The notes under the pieces are model-generated. The model had not been told where the DNA came from, made no database searches, and was given only the letters and a program-made list of their open reading frames with translations. Of a stretch of 64,000 bases of DNA, positions 8,701 through 17,146 are shown in pieces. Both the position numbers and the translations under genes were made by a program. Position 1 is the stretch's first letter, and every line of letters begins with the position of its first letter. Source of the DNA: Lewinellaceae bacterium (GTDB lineage: Bacteria; Bacteroidota; Bacteroidia; Chitinophagales; Saprospiraceae); assembly GCA_016711435.1 (NCBI GenBank), contig JADJSY010000006.1, forward strand, positions 62,001 through 126,000. The letters are read 5' to 3'.

Positions 8701-11616
8701 ATTTTCATTTGCCTGCAATACAACAAAAGGCGCGGCGCAGGTAATGATTCCGGGCGGACTCGCCACTGCGGGTGGCGCAAGCGTATTCGCTGCTACTATT
8801 ACGGTGTCAAATGCCGTACAGCCGTTGTTCTGGTTGATAATTTGTAAAAAATAAGTACCCACTGCATTGATCACCGGATTAGGAGTGTCATTCCCGGAAA
8901 GAATATTACCACCGTTTGCGGCAGACCAGGAATAGGTGTATTCAGCGCCTGTGGACGATCCTGCCGCACTCAGATTTAACAGGGTGTCGACACAGGTAAA
9001 CAGCCCCGGAGTGGCAGCCATCACAACCGGAATGCCCGCCTCCTGCATGACCGTAGCATTATAGTCGGCAGTACAACCATTCACCGGGTCGCTCACGATC
9101 AGCACATAGGTACCCGGAGCATCGACACTGATAGCGGGGCCGTTCGTGTTGGAAACAATATTGCCACCGGTACCGGCAGTCCAGGAATATGTATAAGCGA
9201 CAAAAGGGAAAAGCGGTGTGGTAGTAATGCTCTGTACTGGAATGGCACAGGTTATTTGATCGGACGGATTGACCTGAACAGTTGGCGGAAGTGTATCCTG
9301 AATCACTTGAACTATATCCGTGGCCGAACAGCCATTGACAGTGTTGGTAAGGATAAGTTCATACATACCCGGCGCAGATACCAGGGGATCAGGCGTATCT
9401 GCGCCTGAAATAATGTACCCGTCAGTAGTTGTCCAGGTATATGTGAGGAATGCTCCGGATATAGGACTTGTCACATGTAGCGCTGTTGAAAACACCGAGC
9501 AGGTAAGGGTATCGTCAGCAGTGGTAATTGCGGTAACGGCAGTGGTATCTGCCGGTACAAGAACACTCGCAGTATCAGTACATCCGTTAAAATAATTGAG
9601 AACCGTCAGCGTGTACAATCCGGGCGCATTCACTTCCGGCGATAAGGTTTGTGCGCTATCCACGATATTCCCGGCTCCCGAAGTAGTCCAGTTATATCCG
9701 AAATTAAACCCTTCAGAAGACCCTGCACCGGAAAGGACAACCGAGGTTTGCTGACAGCTAATCGTATCCGCAGGCAAAGCCGCTGCCGTGGGCTGAGCAA
9801 AATTGGATACAACCGGTACTGTATCAATACTGATACAGCCATTAATCGGATCGACTGTTTGCAAAATGTAAGTACCCGGGGCGGTTATTTCAGGGCTGGG
9901 CGTATACTGTCCGGATGCAATATGACCGCCATCCTCAGCAGTCCAGACTAACAAAACAAAAGGGGGTGGCGAAAGATTGACAAAAAGCCTGATGGTATCG
10001 GAATCACAATCAATGGACTCCGGTGGATTAATAGCTGCATAAGGCAGTATTTTATTGACCACGACCACCACCGTATCGCGTGCAATACATCCGTTGTTCG
10101 TGTTGGTAACCCTTAAAATATAGGTCCCCGGCATCCCGGCTTCTGCATTTTGGTTGTTTTGGCCCGAAACGATCATACCATTTGGAGTGCTCCAAAAATA
10201 TACGATCCCGGCGCCAGTACTGGATCCGGCGCCAGATAGAACAGCAGTCGACTGAACGCAAGTGATCGTATCGGCGCTGGCCTGCGCAACAATGAGACCG
10301 GTTTGAGAAGTAACTGTCGTCACAGTCGTAGAAATGCAGCCAGTTACAGTATTCGTTATCATCAACTGGTATGTGCCCGGTTGATTGACGATAGCGTTTT
10401 TATTCGTTAGGCTGCCAACAATATTTCCAGTGGTCACTACAGACCATTCATAAACCAGGTTTGCCAGACTGGGCGTGGCACTGCCAATTAGAGTCACGGT
10501 AGGCGCGGCGCAACTGAGTTGTGGTGGCGGTAAAATAATGGCCGTCAGCGGATTGGACGGGAATAGCACATTGACCGTAGCGGATTGTTCACAAACCGCC
10601 CCGCCGGGCGTTACAAATCTGACCGTCAAGACGTAAGAACCAGTGCTGTTGACAACCGGACTCAGGGTATTCGACCCAGATACGATGTTACCGTCTGATG
10701 TTTGCCATTGATAAGTGACACCCGGCCCGACAGTAGAACCTGCTCCGCTTAATGTAATAGAGCCGCCTGTACAAGGAAGAAAAACATTGGGCATTGGCGC
10801 CATAGCCCGTATGTTGGCAACTTCCACCCGAACCGTATCTGAAACGCGGCAGGTAGGTGAAAAAACAATATCGTCTACGGCAAAATCATTTCCGCTCTGC
10901 GCAGTATTCTGATTCACAATACAAATATTGGCAGAGGTGACGGGGCCGCTGTTCCAGACGGCATAGAAATTTTGCCAGGTGCAGGTCTGACTGGAAACAT
11001 TAAAAATACTGCCAAGCGTGGCACCGTTTATGGAAAATTGCAACCGGGCAGGAGAAGAGGCCACCAAAGAAGTTGCCCAGGCAGTAAAAACATATTGTGT
11101 ATTAGGGGAAACGCTGACGGTTTGGCACCAAACATCCACACCCGGAATACTTGAGCCATTTACGGCTAACATATTGCCCGAGCCGCTCGTATGGTCGCCA
11201 CAATTGGGAAAATCAGGATGGGCAGCATTCGGATTATGCAGTACATCATACACGCCTTCCGGCCACAGATCGCCAGGGTTGTGTATATAATCGTTTGTAA
11301 ATCCTGTTGTACCCTGTTCAAAATTGCCATTAACGATGAGGTTGGTCGATACATCCAGCGCTGTGGCCGTTAATATATAACTCGTTGTCTGCGTAACATT
11401 TACCGTCGGATTCAAGGTGTTACTGCCCGACATTCCAGTTGTAGGCGACCAAGTAAAACCGAGATAACTCCCTGTGACATTACCTGAAAGTTGCGCGGAA
11501 GCCGGGGAAGTACATCGCACAATATCAGGTCCGGCTGAAACACTAATGGGACATTGTGCATTGGCGTTACCACAAGTAACTACAAAGATTATACAGCCTG
11601 CAAGATGACGGAACAT
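5707..11616 (-). CDS. Giant surface adhesin with Ig/PKD-like repeats and T9SS type B sorting domain
   Basis: 1,969 residues. The start chosen is ATG at 11616, because it opens a good signal peptide (MFRHLAGC...NANAQ). An earlier in-frame start would run into the cysteine synthase gene. Residues 89-256 resemble a carbohydrate-binding jelly roll (LIVNGNFEQ ... DFAVDDIVF). From about 270 to 1730 there are some 16-17 repeats of about 85-90 residues. Each has a Cys near its start (LTC, ITC, ISC) and ends in an NGC motif, and most contain the pattern WTT-x-G-x-I and P-x-V-x-x-PGTY. The paired cysteines suggest one disulfide per repeat. A SprB-like unit (GGKAPFRYSINGGQSY, then SPGVYELVVQDAYGC) follows near 1750. 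The last 97 residues are a gliding-motility-associated C-terminal domain (NIISPNGDGKNDFF, WNGVFRG), a type B T9SS signal. Likely role: surface adhesion or gliding. Confidence 0.9.
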   Translation of the reverse strand: MFRHLAGCIIFVVTCGNANAQCPISVSAGPDIVRCTSPASAQLSGNVTGSYLGFTWSPTTGMSGSNTLNPTVNVTQTTSYILTATALDVSTNLIVNGNFEQGTTGFTNDYIHNPGDLWPEGVYDVLHNPNAAHPDFPNCGDHTSGSGNMLAVNGSSIPGVDVWCQTVSVSPNTQYVFTAWATSLVASSPARLQFSINGATLGSIFNVSSQTCTWQNFYAVWNSGPVTSANICIVNQNTAQSGNDFAVDDIVFSPTCRVSDTVRVEVANIRAMAPMPNVFLPCTGGSITLSGAGSTVGPGVTYQWQTSDGNIVSGSNTLSPVVNSTGSYVLTVRFVTPGGAVCEQSATVNVLFPSNPLTAIILPPPQLSCAAPTVTLIGSATPSLANLVYEWSVVTTGNIVGSLTNKNAIVNQPGTYQLMITNTVTGCISTTVTTVTSQTGLIVAQASADTITCVQSTAVLSGAGSSTGAGIVYFWSTPNGMIVSGQNNQNAEAGMPGTYILRVTNTNNGCIARDTVVVVVNKILPYAAINPPESIDCDSDTIRLFVNLSPPPFVLLVWTAEDGGHIASGQYTPSPEITAPGTYILQTVDPINGCISIDTVPVVSNFAQPTAAALPADTISCQQTSVVLSGAGSSEGFNFGYNWTTSGAGNIVDSAQTLSPEVNAPGLYTLTVLNYFNGCTDTASVLVPADTTAVTAITTADDTLTCSVFSTALHVTSPISGAFLTYTWTTTDGYIISGADTPDPLVSAPGMYELILTNTVNGCSATDIVQVIQDTLPPTVQVNPSDQITCAIPVQSITTTPLFPFVAYTYSWTAGTGGNIVSNTNGPAISVDAPGTYVLIVSDPVNGCTADYNATVMQEAGIPVVMAATPGLFTCVDTLLNLSAAGSSTGAEYTYSWSAANGGNILSGNDTPNPVINAVGTYFLQIINQNNGCTAFDTVIVAANTLAPPAVASPPGIITCAAPFVVLQANENLPLNNLVFQWSTDDGHISNDSNNATTECDETGKYYLFVTDTLNGCISTDSLEITENRQAPSLFVAPPFPLTCAMTAVNLKATATGSTLMPPLFQWQSGNGHFVSGDTTDAPLVDAPGNYSLTVTDPVNGCTKTGGAIVFQNITPPPIQVLPANLITCSTPEQTLQGQNQAVSGNFTYIWSAYNGGNITSGDSTLLPTVNAAGIYLLTAVNLTNGCQAVDSVAVLQNTTLPLADAGLPDTLNCLNNSLTIQGTAAGQGTLTYVWTSSVTGNITGGATTLSPTVDLPGTYTLLVTDQLNGCKSVDSVQVFQDANAPSADAGPAFTLTCQQTQAMLQGIGSIGAPYSYLWTTTAGNILGDPATLNPLVDAPGLYVLRASNADNGCIRMDSVVVTENLDAPSLSISTPGLLTCTTVSVQLSAQTPVPGGTFIWTTPDGNISMGNSSPNPIVNQPGTYIATATDPLNGCFSRDSIVVGSNTQIPVLTVNTPAILTCAQTQIPISGTVMQPANNFSVQWTTIGGTFISGQNTSSPQVSAAGTYQMNVLDQANGCTAFVSVVVNEDLNRRDSATTIVTANITPPVVAIAVPLPLTCVRDSILINAGASNNGAAFQIGWTTGTGHFITGQNTLTPLVDEPGAYILTIENTINGCSSTQIIQVLQNIAAPGAAIAPVSELHCNRQEATLSGSSPAAQTGFAWTTANGQIIAGASAAVSTIAAPGTYQLLVTDQVNGCTSIAQVTVGEAPAPDFLPVIWQPDCHVGTGAVDFGPIDGGKAPFRYSINGGQSYDDEASFESLSPGVYELVVQDAYGCTAVEMREVETPFFPGVTLTALHELELGEFVQLLPVLNLPENNVTTWEWTPSTGLSCSDCPSPTAKPLEDGMYTLIITDLNGCTAQAMTQFRVNTNRVLYPPNIISPNGDGKNDFFNLFGKGVADIRWLRVYDRWGNHLYDAEHLPINDEMQGWNGVFRGQPVSPGVFVWQAMVEFIDGVSEIFSGDVTVVR

Positions 11617-11665
11617 AGAGCGGTGGGTAATTGAAGTGACGGTTCGTGGATCAGCTGGGAGGCTA

Positions 11666-11673
11666 AGCAAATG
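11666..11673 (-). promoter_or_regulatory. Probable -7 box of the adhesin gene
   Basis: On the minus strand this reads TACATTTG, matching the Bacteroidota -7 consensus TAnnTTTG, 50 bases upstream of the ATG at 11616. The -33 side has no clear TTTG, so this is a moderate call. It supports the downstream start codon. Confidence 0.5.
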
Positions 11674-11734
11674 TACAAATGATTTATTAAAGCGAACCGC
11701 CGGTTTTGATGGAATCCCGCTAAAAGTGGCCTTT

Positions 11735-12619
11735 TTATTTTCCAAAGACACCGGAGGATAAATAGCGGTCTCCCCGGTCACAGATAATACAAACGACGAC
11801 ACCTTCCTCCAGGCTTTCTACCAATTTCCCTACTGCGGCAACAGCGCCGCCACTGCTGACACCGGCAAACACAGCGTCTTCCCGCGCCAAACGTCGCATC
11901 GTCCCGGTCGCTTCGTCGAGCGATACGTCGATGACAGTATCCACACGTGCCGGTTCAAATATTTTGGGTAAATAGGCCGGCGACCAACGCCGGATACCGG
12001 GAATATTGGAGCCATCCGTGGGTTGTACGCCTACGATTTGCACCTGCGGATTTTGCTCCTTTAAATACCGCGATACACCCATGATGGTGCCGGTAGTCCC
12101 CATGGAAGACACAAAATGGGTAATAGCGCCGGCCGTATCCCGCCAGATTTCCGGGCCGGTAGTGGCATAATGTGCACGCCAGTTGTCCGGGTTGGCAAAT
12201 TGATTGAGCAACAGATAATCTCCTTTTTCGGCCATGTTTTCGGCCAACTCCCTTGAAAATTCAATGGTTTTAGCTGCAGGGGTTAAGATCACCTCCGCGC
12301 CGTATGCTTCCATCGTCTGCACACGTTCATCCGTTGAATTGTCAGGCATAATGAGCGTAATTTCAACACCGAAAAGCCGCGCAATCATGGCCAGTGCAAT
12401 ACCTGTATTGCCGCTGGTCGCTTCAATGAGTTTCATGCCGGGTTTTAAATCGCCCCGTTCCAGTGCGCCCTTTATCATGCCGTAAGCGGCCCTGTCCTTC
12501 ACACTTCCGCCAGGGTTTTGCCCTTCCAGTTTCCCGAATATTTTTACGCCCGGTTTTTGTACCGAATGCCGTATTTCCACCAAAGGGGTGTTTCCAATAA
12601 TATCGCTGATCGTTGCCAT
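11735..12619 (-). CDS. cysM: Cysteine synthase, CysM/CysK-type
   Basis: 294 residues, full length for the O-acetylserine sulfhydrylase family (PLP fold type II). It makes cysteine from O-acetylserine and a sulfur donor in the cytoplasm. Visible motifs are IGNTPLVEI at the start, NPGGSVKDRAA with the PLP lysine K41, EATSGNTGIALA for binding the substrate carboxylate, a Gly-rich phosphate loop (SSMGTTGTIMG), and a final VSSGGAVAA. The GSVKDR form and short length resemble CysM more than CysK, but assignment to one or the other is not certain from sequence alone. It is transcribed away from guaA. Its 3' end is 118 bp before the adhesin start. Confidence 0.88.
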   Translation of the reverse strand: MATISDIIGNTPLVEIRHSVQKPGVKIFGKLEGQNPGGSVKDRAAYGMIKGALERGDLKPGMKLIEATSGNTGIALAMIARLFGVEITLIMPDNSTDERVQTMEAYGAEVILTPAAKTIEFSRELAENMAEKGDYLLLNQFANPDNWRAHYATTGPEIWRDTAGAITHFVSSMGTTGTIMGVSRYLKEQNPQVQIVGVQPTDGSNIPGIRRWSPAYLPKIFEPARVDTVIDVSLDEATGTMRRLAREDAVFAGVSSGGAVAAVGKLVESLEEGVVVCIICDRGDRYLSSGVFGK

Positions 12620-12631
12620 GTGTCAATGTAA

Positions 12632-12715
12632 ATAAAAGAGCAAAATTGAAAAGGACAAAAAGCAATGCAAATCAATGAGTTACATTGCTTTTTGCGCTTT
12701 GCAATTTTGCCCTTT
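12632..12715. repeat. Palindromic AAAGAGCAAAATTG element
   Basis: Arms AAGAGCAAAATTG with CAAAAAGCAATG, and CATTGCTTTTTG with CAATTTTGCCCTTT, face each other around a loop of about 14 bases. A further partial copy (TAAGTAAAAGAGCAAAATTG) lies at 12861-12880 in the guaA leader and another just after the guaA stop. The 307-bp space between cysM and guaA holds this element, a promoter and nothing else that I can see. Confidence 0.7.
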
Positions 12716-12784
12716 ACTTATATTGGCGTAAAGATACAAAATGAGGGAAATGCCACACCAGTGAACATTTTTCAGACACACTCC

Positions 12785-12812
12785 TTTGGCAGCATCGCTT
12801 TCCCTACCTTTG
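12785..12812 (+). promoter_or_regulatory. Probable guaA promoter
   Basis: TACCTTTG at 12805-12812 fits the TAnnTTTG -7 box, and TTTG at 12785-12788 is a candidate -33 element. The 16-base gap is shorter than the usual 19-21, so the -33 assignment is weak. The site lies about 115 bp before the guaA ATG. Confidence 0.45.
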
Positions 12813-12926
12813 CACTTTCTTCCTGTTGCTACATAAATTTCCTGCGTATACGTCTGACCGATAAGTAAAAGAGCAAAATTGCAAAAAGCAAAATGCGCAG
12901 TTGCTTACAGACCAACATTATTATTC

Positions 12927-14465
12927 ATGCAAAAAATCCTTATTCTTGATTTTGGTTCCCAGTACACCCAGTTGATTGCCCGCCGGATTCGGGAAATGAA
13001 CGTATACTGCGAAATTGTTCCTTACCAAAAAATCCCTGCATTAACACCTGACATTCAAGGTGTTATATTATCAGGAAGCCCTTTCTCCGTCCGCCAGTCC
13101 GATGCGCTGCGCATCGACCTGGATCTCATAGCCGGCCATAAACCGATGCTGGGAATTTGTTACGGAGCGCAACTTACTGCCGATTTTTACGGCGGCGAAG
13201 TCGGGCGCTCCGAAAAGCGGGAGTATGGAAAAATCATGCTGCAACACCATGCCCCGAACGACCCTTTTTTTGCGGGTATTTCCAAACGCTCTCAGGTATG
13301 GATGAGCCACAGCGATACGATTGTGCGCCTGCCGGAAGGTTTTGAAGTCCTGGGCAATTCCGATACCATTCCTTACGCGGCATTCCGGTCGAAAACGGGT
13401 CGTTTCCAACATCCCGTTTATGGCATTCAGTTTCACCCCGAAGTGTACCACAGCCTCGAAGGCTTTGAAATATTAAAGAACTTTGTACACGATATTTGCG
13501 GATGTGCGGGCGACTGGACGCCTGCGCATTTTGTAGAAGGTACCATATCGCAGATGCGCGAACAAATTGGCCATGAAAAAGTAATCATGGCATTGTCAGG
13601 CGGGGTCGACTCTACGGTGGCCGCTACCCTGCTCCACCGCGCGATCGGCAAACAATTGTTTTGTTTCTTTGTAGACAATGGCTTGCTGCGCAAAAACGAG
13701 TATGCGCAAGTGCTGGATTCCTACAAAAATATGGGGCTGAACATCGAAGGCGTGGATGCCCGGCAGCGTTTCTGGGACGCCCTGGCCGGTGAAAGCGATC
13801 CGGAGAAAAAGCGCAAAATTATTGGCAAGGCCTTCATCGATATCTTTGAGGAGGAATCGGTGGCACACCCCGAAGCGGCCTGGCTGGGACAGGGCACTAT
13901 TTATCCCGACGTTATTGAATCTGTCAGCGTACACGGCCCTTCTGTGACCATCAAAAGCCACCATAATGTGGGCGGGCTGCCGGAAAAACTAAAACTCAAA
14001 ATCGTGGAACCGCTCCGTATGTTGTTTAAAGACGAGGTGCGGCGGGTCGGAAAAGAACTGGAAGTGCCTGCCGATATTCTGAACCGCCACCCTTTCCCGG
14101 GGCCGGGTCTGGGTATTCGTATTTTGGGCGATATCACACCTGAAAAAGTAAGTCTTTTGCAGGAAGCAGATGCTATTTTTATCAATAAACTGCGCGAACA
14201 GGGACTGTATGAAGAGGTGTGGCAGGCCGGCGCTATTCTACTACCCATCTACTCTGTTGGTGTGATGGGCGACGAGCGCACCTACGAACAAGCCATCGCG
14301 CTGCGCGCCGTGAGTTCCACCGATGGCATGACGGCTGAATGGAGCAGATTGCCGTATGATTTCCTGGCTGAAGTAAGCAGTGAAATCATCAATAACGTAA
14401 AAGGGATCAACCGGGTCGTATTCGATATTTCCACCAAACCGCCCGCTACCATCGAGTGGGAATGA
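12927..14465 (+). CDS. guaA: GMP synthase (glutamine-hydrolysing)
   Basis: 512 residues, the normal length. It converts XMP to GMP with ATP and glutamine in purine synthesis. The ATG at 12927 is chosen over an upstream in-frame TTG because MQKILILDFGSQYTQ is the conserved family start. Residues 1-195 are the class I glutamine amidotransferase domain: LGICYGAQL with catalytic Cys78, and GIQFHPEV with the catalytic His. Next comes the ATP-pyrophosphatase domain with the P-loop ALSGGVDST, and then the dimerisation domain ending KPPATIEWE, which is diagnostic of GuaA. It is probably followed in the same transcript by lptE 80 bp downstream. Confidence 0.97.
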   Translation: MQKILILDFGSQYTQLIARRIREMNVYCEIVPYQKIPALTPDIQGVILSGSPFSVRQSDALRIDLDLIAGHKPMLGICYGAQLTADFYGGEVGRSEKREYGKIMLQHHAPNDPFFAGISKRSQVWMSHSDTIVRLPEGFEVLGNSDTIPYAAFRSKTGRFQHPVYGIQFHPEVYHSLEGFEILKNFVHDICGCAGDWTPAHFVEGTISQMREQIGHEKVIMALSGGVDSTVAATLLHRAIGKQLFCFFVDNGLLRKNEYAQVLDSYKNMGLNIEGVDARQRFWDALAGESDPEKKRKIIGKAFIDIFEEESVAHPEAAWLGQGTIYPDVIESVSVHGPSVTIKSHHNVGGLPEKLKLKIVEPLRMLFKDEVRRVGKELEVPADILNRHPFPGPGLGIRILGDITPEKVSLLQEADAIFINKLREQGLYEEVWQAGAILLPIYSVGVMGDERTYEQAIALRAVSSTDGMTAEWSRLPYDFLAEVSSEIINNVKGINRVVFDISTKPPATIEWE

Positions 14466-14505
14466 AGAAAAGGCAAAATTGCAAAAGGCAAACAGGCAAT
14501 AAAAG
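14466..14505. repeat. AAGGCAAAATTGCAAAAGGC word repeat
   Basis: Immediately after the guaA stop codon the sequence contains GGCAAAATTGCAAAAGGC and a second partial copy. It is the same word family as at 12632-12715 and 2586-2645. Confidence 0.55.
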
Positions 14506-14545
14506 GAAGATATTTTGTCTTGGAAAAACTAACGGGAAATTGCCC

Positions 14546-15042
14546 ATGATACTTCGTGTTTTTATGCCTTTGCTTTTACTGTCGACATTCGGGTGTTATT
14601 CCTTCAAAGGCATCTCCATCGATCCTGACGTAAATACATTTTACGTACGCAATTTTGAGACCATTGCCTCCAATGCGCCGCCTACACTGGGACTGGATTT
14701 TGGAGAGCGAATCAAGGATAAAGTCCGCTCCGAAACGCGTCTGCAACTCAATACCACCGAAGCCGATGTTGAGTTTACAGGAAAAATAACTGATTTTCGC
14801 GTGATACCGGTGGCGCCGAAACCGGGCGAACAAATATCGCTCAACCGCCTGGAAATCAGAATGCGCATCGGTTTTATCAATAATAAAAATGAAAAAAAGG
14901 CTGGCCCAATGAACGTGATTTCAGTCACTTCGCCGAATTTTCCAATTCGACGGATTTGCTGACGGTGCAGGACCAACTGGTTCGACAGATCGGCGATCAA
15001 TTGCTGGAAGATATTTTTAATGCAGCTTTTAATGACTGGTAG
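14546..15042 (+). CDS. lptE: LptE-like LPS-assembly lipoprotein, interrupted by a frameshift
   Basis: The start at ATG 14546 gives a lipoprotein signal with lipobox LSTFGC. The body (GISIDPDVNTFYVRNFET, LDFGERIKDKV, TEADVEFTGKITDF) matches LptE of Bacteroidota, the outer-membrane lipoprotein that plugs the LptD barrel for LPS insertion. The frame breaks after about residue 115 at an A7 run (14892-14898) and would stop at 14962. In the next frame the expected family ending continues: KGWPNERDFSHFAEFSN, then LVRQIGDQLLEDIFNAAFNDW and a stop at 15042. Restoring one A gives a 165-residue protein. Position directly upstream of a TPR-like gene and secG is typical of the phylum. I read the shift as a probable consensus error. 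Confidence 0.82.
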
Positions 15043-15050
15043 TATTTTGC

Positions 15051-15138
15051 GTGTTTCGTTTTTGGTGTTTGGTGTTTGGGCTGCATTGTTTTAGCATACC
15101 GGATACGAAACACCATACACTAAACACCACACACCTTC
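15051..15138. repeat. GTGTTTGG / AAACACC palindromic intergenic element
   Basis: The left arm holds GTGTTTCG, TTGGTGTTTGGTGTTTGGG. The right arm holds the complements ACGAAACACC and CTAAACACCACACACC. It starts 9 bases after the repaired lptE stop and ends just before the next ATG. The same words build the elements at 29541, 31032 and 48295. Confidence 0.7.
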
Positions 15139-15141
15139 AAC

Positions 15142-15939
15142 ATGACTCAGGAACGCTTTTTTCGCATACTCAACGACCCGGAACTACTGGCGAATATTTC
15201 CTACGAGGAACTCAAAACGCTGGCGCTGGCGTACCCTTATGCCCATAACCTGCGCTACCTGCTTGCCTTGAAGGCGGATAAAATAGAACACCCGGAAGCG
15301 GCCCGTACCCTGAACGCAGCGGCCATGTACAGCCTCGATCGCACGCAACTGTTTGTGCTCATGGCGCCAAAGGATATTGTGCCTCAAAAAATGCTTGAAA
15401 AAGAAGAGGTGCTCGAACTCAAACCGATTGAAACGGTTCGCCAGGAACTGGAAGCACTCAGCCCGGTTCCCAGGGAAGAAAAACAAGCGGAAGTAGCAGC
15501 TGCTGCTGCGATGACTGCTCCACCGGCGGAATCAAACGAAAAAGAAAAAACAGCCGTTTCCGAAAGCAGTACTGACATGCCGGAAATCCGCACGACAACA
15601 CCGCCGCCGCCTGTTCAAAAAACGGTACCGGAGCCTTTTACAGACTGGGTAAATCGTTTTCAGCCGCCGGTTTTGGAACCCAGAAAACCACAAACCGAAC
15701 AGGCGCCATTGCCAAAAACCTCGAAAGCGCCTGCCTTGCCCGCAGAAAAAGGTATTGCACAGCAATTGGCGGAACGCAGCGTTTCGGAAAACAGGGACGT
15801 AATTTCAGAAACGCTTGCCAAATTATTGGTGAAACAGGGCTACAAAGAAAAAGCCATTTCAATGTATGAACGACTATGTTTGGCGTTTCCCGAAAAAAGT
15901 GCGTACTTTGCCGCCGAAATTGAAAAACTTAAAAATTAG
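15142..15939 (+). CDS. Uncharacterised protein with TPR-like C-terminus
   Basis: 265 residues, no signal peptide. Residues 1-75 are helical (ISYEELKTLALAYPYAHNLRYLLALKA) with a pattern widespread in Bacteroidota proteins at this locus. Residues about 105-210 are a low-complexity linker rich in Pro, Glu and Ala. The final 45 residues (LAKLLVKQGYKEKAISMYERLCLAFPEKSAYF) look like one TPR hairpin. The gene lies between lptE and secG, six bases ahead of secG, so it is probably in the same transcript. Its function is not known to me; a helper role at the envelope is only inferred from its neighbours. Confidence 0.75.
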   Translation: MTQERFFRILNDPELLANISYEELKTLALAYPYAHNLRYLLALKADKIEHPEAARTLNAAAMYSLDRTQLFVLMAPKDIVPQKMLEKEEVLELKPIETVRQELEALSPVPREEKQAEVAAAAAMTAPPAESNEKEKTAVSESSTDMPEIRTTTPPPPVQKTVPEPFTDWVNRFQPPVLEPRKPQTEQAPLPKTSKAPALPAEKGIAQQLAERSVSENRDVISETLAKLLVKQGYKEKAISMYERLCLAFPEKSAYFAAEIEKLKN

Positions 15940-15944
15940 ACAAC

Positions 15945-16211
15945 ATGTTATCCACTTTTGCGGTACTGATTGCCATCGTGAGCGTTCTTTTGATTGCAGT
16001 TATATTGATCCAAAATTCCAAAGGCGGCGGTATTGATCCCAATTTTGGCGGCCAGGCCCAGCAGCTTTTCGGTGCAGCGCGTTCTACTGACTTTGTTGAA
16101 AAAGCAACATGGGTTTTAGGCGCTTCCCTTCTGATCCTTTGTGTTGTAGCAGCACTCACTGTGGGTGGTGGCGCAACAGGCGGCGCAGAAATTCCGCTCC
16201 AATCGCAATAA
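15945..16211 (+). CDS. secG: Protein translocase subunit SecG
   Basis: 88 residues with two membrane segments (about 4-22 and 58-78) separated by the family loop KGGGIDPNFGG and FGAARSTDFVEKATW. SecG is the small partner of SecY and SecE in the inner-membrane protein channel. It begins 5 bases after the preceding stop codon, which suggests coupling in an lptE-TPR-secG operon. Confidence 0.92.
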   Translation: MLSTFAVLIAIVSVLLIAVILIQNSKGGGIDPNFGGQAQQLFGAARSTDFVEKATWVLGASLLILCVVAALTVGGGATGGAEIPLQSQ

Positions 16212-16222
16212 GAATCCTTTTT

Positions 16223-16330
16223 AGGGTTTATAAGTTGATGGGTTTAAAGTTTATAAAGCCACTGGTATGAGGAGGTAATTTTTCACTTTCAAGGGCTTTT
16301 ATAACCTTAAACCCATCAACTTATAAACCC
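16223..16330. repeat. Palindromic TTATAAGTTGATGGG element between secG and a GH73 gene
   Basis: The left arm has GGGTTTATAAGTTGATGGG then TTTAAAGTTTATAAAGCC; the right arm has GGGCTTTTATAACCTTAAA then CCCATCAACTTATAAACCC. The two arms pair over about 35 bases around a loop of about 35. The right arm runs past the stop codon of the minus-strand GH73 gene (16316-16318), so the last codons of that gene (YGFIS) are written in repeat sequence. It lies between convergent genes and could act as a two-way terminator. Confidence 0.8.
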
Positions 16331-17146
16331 ATAATAGCGATCCAATCCCAGCGACTGAACCAGCGCCATCAGTTTCTCCGCGTACTGTTTATCCGTCGCA
16401 TAGCCGGACTTCTCCAATCCAATTGCCCAGTTCCTGTAGTCGGTCGGCTCCAGTTGAAAAAGCGAGCGATACCGTTTAGTCTTCTTCAAAAACTCAGAAT
16501 GTGCCCGATAACTGCTCCAGGCGTTCCCGTATTTGACAAAAAAGTCTTTGTGCGAATCATCGGAAAAATTGGCGCAGTGTCCCCGTTTACATTGTTTTGA
16601 AAAACATTTCATACCAAAATGGTTGTTCGTAGCGCGTGACAACCCGCTCTCGCCGGCATTGCTCTCCAGCAGCCCCTGCGCCAGGATGATACTGGCCGGA
16701 ATACCAAATTTTCGCATTTCAGCCCTGGCAATGGGCGCAAACCGTTCTACGTAATCGCGACACCTCAACTGGCGGTCAGCTACCTCTTTTGAAGCGATCG
16801 TATGCCGCTTCGCATACGCCGGATCAATGGAAAAAGTCGTATTATTCAAGGTACCAGGGGCCAATTCCACTTGAAATTCTTGCTTCCTTAACCGTTTCTG
16901 CGGATGCTGCGCAACCGCCATATCCAGAAAATTAGCCCGCACGGCCTGTGACGTCGATACCGCATTTTCATCTGATATGGGTCCCAGTACGATGGAAATC
17001 TTATCGCTCCATAGCAAATAGGCCAATGCGGTAATGACGACCAATTTCCATAAAACCGGCTCTTGTATCCATTCGCCGGCAGCAGATTCAGTCATGGCCA
17101 CCCTGCTGCTGTTGTAAGTGGTGTGGACTTGTTGCAAACGTGCCAT
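16316..17146 (-). CDS. GH73-type glucosaminidase domain protein, membrane-anchored
   Basis: About 276 residues. The ATG at 17146 (MARLQQVHTT) is preferred; the longer frame upstream runs through AT-rich leader with no family resemblance. One membrane segment lies at about 31-46, so the protein is probably tethered in the inner membrane. The C-terminal half is a mannosyl-glycoprotein endo-beta-N-acetylglucosaminidase domain: FGIPASIILAQGLLESNAGE carries the catalytic Glu, followed by NHFGMKCF, YGNAWSSYRAHSEFL and KSGYATDKQYAEKL. It should cut N-acetylglucosaminyl bonds in peptidoglycan. Divergent from the exported propeller gene. Confidence 0.85.
   Translation of the reverse strand: MARLQQVHTTYNSSRVAMTESAAGEWIQEPVLWKLVVITALAYLLWSDKISIVLGPISDENAVSTSQAVRANFLDMAVAQHPQKRLRKQEFQVELAPGTLNNTTFSIDPAYAKRHTIASKEVADRQLRCRDYVERFAPIARAEMRKFGIPASIILAQGLLESNAGESGLSRATNNHFGMKCFSKQCKRGHCANFSDDSHKDFFVKYGNAWSSYRAHSEFLKKTKRYRSLFQLEPTDYRNWAIGLEKSGYATDKQYAEKLMALVQSLGLDRYYGFIS

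Noticed and set aside
11617..11802. 62-residue N-terminal extension of the giant adhesin
   Set aside because: It would overlap the end of cysM, lacks a signal peptide and lies upstream of a -7 box; the ATG at 11616 opens a proper signal peptide.
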